DNA of 64,000 nucleotides from Dactylonectria macrodidyma (taxonomy: Eukaryota > Ascomycota > Sordariomycetes > Hypocreales > Nectriaceae). The position numbers and the translations under genes are program-made. Under the pieces are notes generated by a model. That model ran no database searches, was not told the DNA's origin, and saw only the letters and a list, made by a program, of their open reading frames with translations. Location of the stretch: assembly GCA_020744425.1 (NCBI GenBank), contig JAGMUV010000017.1:1116001-1180000 (forward strand). The letters are read 5' to 3'. Shown here piece by piece: positions 59,803 to 64,000 of this stretch (its first letter is position 1; each line of letters begins with the position of its first letter).

Positions 59803-62800
59803 TCAAATCGCGTCCAAATGTCTCTTCACCTCGGCAATGACATCTTGTACTTCCGCCTCTGCATCAACGGGAAACACATCAACTTCATCGACACCAGGAT
59901 TTTCGTGCAAGCTCAGCTGTCCATCCGCCATAGCTGCGCTCATGTAATGTCCCTTTCTTTGCTGCAGTCTTTCCACCAGCACCTCCTTTCCAGATTGAAG
60001 GTCGAAAATGATAGTTTTGACACCTCGCTCGGCTAAGGTAGTACGAACCCTTGAGCGGTACTCAAGTTTCAGCGCTGAGCAGCTGATGACGACGGAGTCG
60101 TAACCTAGTTCAAACAAGGTAGATTCTGCACGAGCAGAAATCCGGTCGAGCCAAAGGCCGCGATCTTCATCTGTCAGAGCTGTATTCGATCTCATCTTCT
60201 CAACGGCTGATCTGCTGTGGAGGCTGTCGCCTTCAATAAAGGGAACATCGAGCGATTGAGAGACAGCAGCTCCGACGGTAGACTTGCCACTCCCGGCTGG
60301 ACCAGCAACTAAGATGGCCGTTTTTGAAGACGTTTCATTGGACTGAGGCTTCCACGAAGCCTTGAGGAAGTACCCGACGAATTTGTCGACGAGATCTTGG
60401 TCTAAAACGGGTGCACTAGCCAGAGCGGGAGACAGTGAGCAAGCAATGTCGGTGTCAAACGACTTTGACGGCGCAAAATCGGTCTTGTCGTACTTGGAGG
60501 CAAAAAAGTCGACCAGCTTGATGGGAGGGTTGGCTTTTGGATCTGAATTAGAAGTTCGGAGCCTCTGCACCCATTCTTTTGGCTCAACCTCGTCAAATGA
60601 CAGCCCAGCCCTCCGCAGAGCAGGAAGAAGATCGTCAGACCAACTAAACATCTTCGGATTTGTCACATTAGTGAAGACACTTCCCGCGTCGGACAACGAT
60701 ATATCAGCCACCGCCTCGGCAACGGTGTCAACGGGAAGCCATGATGGTGTCTCCTTGAGCTTTGGCAGCGCGCCAACCGTGACGGCTGTCTGCATCATCA
60801 TGGGGACGGCCTCACGGGCATTCCAAACGCCATGTTTCGTGTCACCGACGATCTGACCAACGCGCAGCACTCTCGACGTGACTCCTTGAGACGCTGCCTT
60901 GGCGCAGAGGTGCTCGGCAACGGATTTGGACTGCGCGTATCCCATACCCTGCGCCCACTCCAGGCTAGGAACAGCCTCCGGAACGCTCGAGGTCGTGGCA
61001 CGAGAACAGGTGCTCACGGAAGAGCAGAAGTTCATGGAAGCTGGCGAGGCAGATGACTTGCACAGAGAAATCAGATTGACCACGCCAGCAATGCTTGGGG
61101 CGAAGCTCGACAGCTGCATGTTGAAGTTGACAGACCATGCGCAGTGGATAACTGTACGGAGATCCGTGATTATAGACTTGTAGTCCGTGTCTGACAGTCC
61201 GAGTTTCGCGTCAGACAAGTCCGATGGCAGTGCGACGAGTTTGCGCCGCGCTTCAAGAGGGAGAGTGTGATAGACTCGTCGCTGGACCATCGAGTCTTTG
61301 ACTCTTTCAAGCGCTTCAGCGGGACCACGAGCCCTGACGAGACAGTAAATGCGGTTGACTTGGGGATTAACTGCGAGTTTTGCAGCGACGTGGGCACCAA
61401 GTGATCCAGTTGTACCAGTGACAACCTACAAATGTGAGTAACAAGCCAATCATCGCGCGGGAAAGAACTTACCACTGAGAAGTTAGAGTCATTTGGCAGC
61501 TTAGTCTCGTACTTGCCAATCATCTCTCTCATCTCATCCTCGATGGACACTTTGGTCGCGGCGTCCTGGCCAATTCGAAGGTTCAGCAAAAATTGGCTCA
61601 ACTTCTCAATCGACGGCTGCTCGAAAACAATGTTTTGACCAAGCTTGTTGCCTCCAGTGTCGACCGTCTTGAGAATTTCGCTTCGCATCTGGATCGCTTG
61701 CAGAGAGTCGAGGCCCAAGAGGAAGAAGTCGGTGTCGTCGGCAACGGGCTTCTCCGTGGCAAGTGTCTTTGCTAGGAGATCTCTCACAAAAGTCTGCAGT
61801 TCGGGCAAGTCCAGCTGCTTCAAATCGGCAGCGTTGACATCTTCCGTATCGTACGCCTCGTCAATGTGTGCCTGGAACTTTTTGCAGAATGCTTGTCGAA
61901 TCACGCTGCCTTTATCAGTGCGCGGGTAGTCGCAATCCTGGGGAAGCAAGCGGATCATTCCCTTGGAAATGCGCGCAAAGGCGTCTGCAGATTGATTGGC
62001 AGAGTCAACAACTGGCCAGATCGCCTCCAGGATCTCGTCGTTGGACTTCCCGGCCCAGATCTGTGAGGGTACGATGAGAATGCCGAGGTAGGGTCGCCCA
62101 GCACCGAAGACGACTGCTTCCGTGATGTTCTTGTTCGACCGAATCGAACCCTCCATGGCCAGAGGGTTGAACTTTTCGCCGTTGACGAGGACAAGTGTGT
62201 CGTCAATTCGGCAGATGTACTTCCAGGCTCGAGGGATTGTTGGGTGGGGTTCAAAGAGATCCTTGGTTCTGTAGGAGTTGTCGTCTTGGTTGGACTGAAC
62301 CTTTGCAGGCCACCCATCTGTGACAGAGCATTCGTACAATGGTCCTCTTGGGATCCATTTGAGAAAAGGGGCCAGCTTGTCGTTTTCGCGGACATAGTTC
62401 CAGGCCTTATCGCCTTCCGGTCGGAATGAGGTCATCAACTGACCAACTTCGGTGCTACTCAAGTTAGCAAGTTCCTCAGTGTAAGAATATCGGGAGACTC
62501 ACGCGCCGTAATGTCCCACAAGATTGACACCATTGTCCACAAGCAGGTTGCCAAGATCGTCAGGGCACGCAGATCCTCCATACATGACAATCTTGAGCTC
62601 CCGTAGCAGCTCGATGCCTTCGTCCGTCTCGGCAAGGAGCTTAAGCGCATACGGCACCCCGTAAAAGATCTCAAACTTATGGTCTCTCATAATCTTGAGC
62701 AGGTGTTCCTGGGCCAGGGGAAGGTTGGCGTTGTATAGGTAAATTGGCTTTTGGCAGTGGATCGCCCGGAACAAATTGCAGATGCCGTGGTTGTGGAAAA

Positions 62801-63587
62801 GCGGCAACGTTATGAATGCCTTCATTTCCATGCTTGTAGCGTAGTTGGCTAAACATGACTTGTGAGTCTGATAAATGGGTTTTGGAAGACCCGTGGAGCC
62901 TGTTTTGTTAGCTTGCGTGAGTTAAAGGCAGGAAAGTGACATACCACTAGAGTGAATAATAAAAGCAATGTTTTTCGTCTCAACATCACCATCTAACGCA
63001 GTGCCGATCTGAGTATCACCATGCGCCTCGATGGAGAACTCAAACGCATTTCGCCCAGCAATGTCGAGAAGCTGTAGGGTAGGGATTGACTTTTGAACTT
63101 CGCCCGCAATCTCCACATGTCGACCGTCGGCGACAATCGCTGAGGCTCCAGTGGTATTGATGAGAGATTCGATAGCTACTTGTGGTATCCTCGTGGACAA
63201 CAGCAATACTGTGTGGCCAAGCTTGCTCAGGGCAAGCATTGTGATGAGGTACTCAAGATTGGACGGCCCCAGCATAGCCACGACCATTGGCTTTTCGCCC
63301 GAGCTCCGTCGCACTGGTAGCTTGGCCTCATAGTGTTTGGCAACTCTCCAAGCAAAGATGTCTAATTGCTGAACCGTGTAGTGGACAAAGACGGTGCCGG
63401 AGGAAGGATAGGAGACTGCATAGGCGTCCGGGTGCAACAAGGCCCTCCGGCGAACCAAGCCATCCACCGTCCGTAGTGACGAGTCATCGTCAACTACGGC
63501 GGTTTTAGGGGCTGCCAAGTCTCGGAGGTTGTCCGAGTCACTCGGCAGGCTCTCTAAGGGACTGGGAACGTAGACAGAGGCAGGCAT
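59803..63587 (-). CDS. NRPS-like carboxylic acid reductase (A-T-R) fused to a gluconokinase-type kinase
   Basis: Exons 63587-62945, 62899-62503, 62457-61473 and 61425-59803; 3648 nt, 1215 residues, every junction in phase. Adenylation domain (about 20-540): HSSGSTGLPKP across intron 1, GHYGASTEVGQ across intron 2, then KYICRIDDTLVLVNGEKFNP. Carrier domain near 595 with the phosphopantetheine Ser in LLGLDSLQA. Reductase domain from about 675: VVVTGTTGSLGAHVAAKL (NADPH), GYAQSKSVAEHL (Tyr/Lys) and ILRVGQIVGD-type text. The last ~190 residues are a complete GntK-like kinase: ILVAGPAGSGKSTVGAAV, EGDSLHSRSAVEKMRSNTAL with TDEDRGLWLDRI, VISCSALKLEYR and VERLQQRKGHYMS. A-T-R enzymes reduce aryl or other acids to aldehydes (established); the fused kinase suggests phosphorylation of a polyol-like acid or product (inference). 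An ATG at 63638 would add 17 residues. Confidence 0.92.
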
Positions 63588-64000
63588 TGTGAGAGAATGC
63601 TGATGGCGTGATGTGATAGACTGATAGAGTCGCCGCATTTACGGCGTTATTTACGCTCGAGGGACGAGGACTGTTATGACAGGCCGTGAAGATCTGCATC
63701 GGCTCTCACGGAGAGGTAAGTTTGCGTCAACGGTCCCAGAGAGTCCGTCCACATGCCGGAGGGAATGCCGTTGCACGCGAGAGTCAATTAGAGAAGTGTC
63801 GGAAAAGTGTCCGTTACTAATAGCGTGGGAATCCGCCACTGGCCTAGGTCTTGGAACAGCGAGTGGCGGGCGTCTCCGGGTCGAGATCGTCAATGCCTCA
63901 ACCCATTGACAAAGTCATCACAAACGAGAATCCGACCAACTCATGGCTTACCTGGATCGCTTCTACACGCAAAGTCGCCTTATCTACAAATCCGCCCAAA
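63588..64000. promoter_or_regulatory. Upstream region of the carboxylate reductase gene
   Basis: 413 bp to the window edge. Short frames on both strands are not convincing; contains the start region of the minus-strand reductase gene and possibly the flank of another gene outside the window. Confidence 0.4.

Noticed and set aside
59803..61290. Separate gene starting at the ATG at 61290
   Set aside because: The frame is open upstream to the phase-0 acceptor at 61425 and begins with the reductase NADPH motif, so it is the last exon of the larger gene.
1..64000. CRISPR arrays, riboswitches and bacterial operons
   Set aside because: The window is fungal nuclear DNA; no regularly spaced identical repeats of that kind were seen.

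Overview
The window is nuclear DNA of a filamentous ascomycete (Pezizomycotina, most likely a Sordariomycete; inferred). Genes carry many introns of about 50-70 nt with GTRNGY-type donors, CTRAC branch sites and YAG acceptors. Coding sequence is GC-rich and spacers are long. The gene families are typically fungal: Zn2Cys6 regulators, an RTA1 protein, a YAT permease, a NACHT/lipase NLR, a DUF3435 recombinase and an NRPS-like carboxylate reductase. I assembled exon structures by hand. For most multi-exon genes the exon lengths sum to a whole number of codons, which supports the models. No homology search was run.

Region 1 (0-15.7 kb) is accessory in character. It holds a DUF3435 'captain'-type tyrosine recombinase with C-terminal C2H2 fingers and a damaged-looking N-terminus, a fungal NLR (lipase-like alpha/beta hydrolase plus NACHT), a large Est1-type/C2H2 protein, one small spliced gene and long empty stretches.

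Region 2 (15.7-26.7 kb) is a compact catabolic-looking cluster: a Dal5/TNA1-type MFS transporter, a dienelactone-hydrolase-family protein, an SDR with a possible mitochondrial presequence, a Zn2Cys6 regulator and a carboxymuconolactone-decarboxylase-like protein. A 254-bp MITE-like element with about 32-bp inverted ends sits between two of them.

Region 3 (26.8-38.3 kb) is gene-poor, repetitive and decayed. It contains two degenerate tandem-repeat tracts, a coiled-coil gene whose frame continues 85 codons past an in-frame TAG, an unknown 420-residue protein and a BTB gene broken by a single in-frame TAG.

Region 4 (38.3-45.2 kb) holds an RTA1-type membrane protein, a YAT-family amino-acid permease and about 2.9 kb without a clear gene.

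Region 5 (45.2-63.6 kb) is the most interesting part. It holds a Zn2Cys6 activator, an AROM-derived QutR-like pseudo-enzyme repressor, an FAD-dependent oxidoreductase, a QutC-like 3-dehydroshikimate dehydratase, a QutD-like quinate permease, a fumarylacetoacetate-hydrolase/alpha-beta-hydrolase fusion, and an NRPS-like A-T-R carboxylic acid reductase fused to a complete gluconokinase-type kinase. Quinate dehydrogenase and the small catabolic dehydroquinase of a standard qut cluster are absent. My inference is that a quinate/shikimate control and uptake module has been recruited to a different pathway that activates, reduces and possibly phosphorylates an aromatic or carbocyclic acid.
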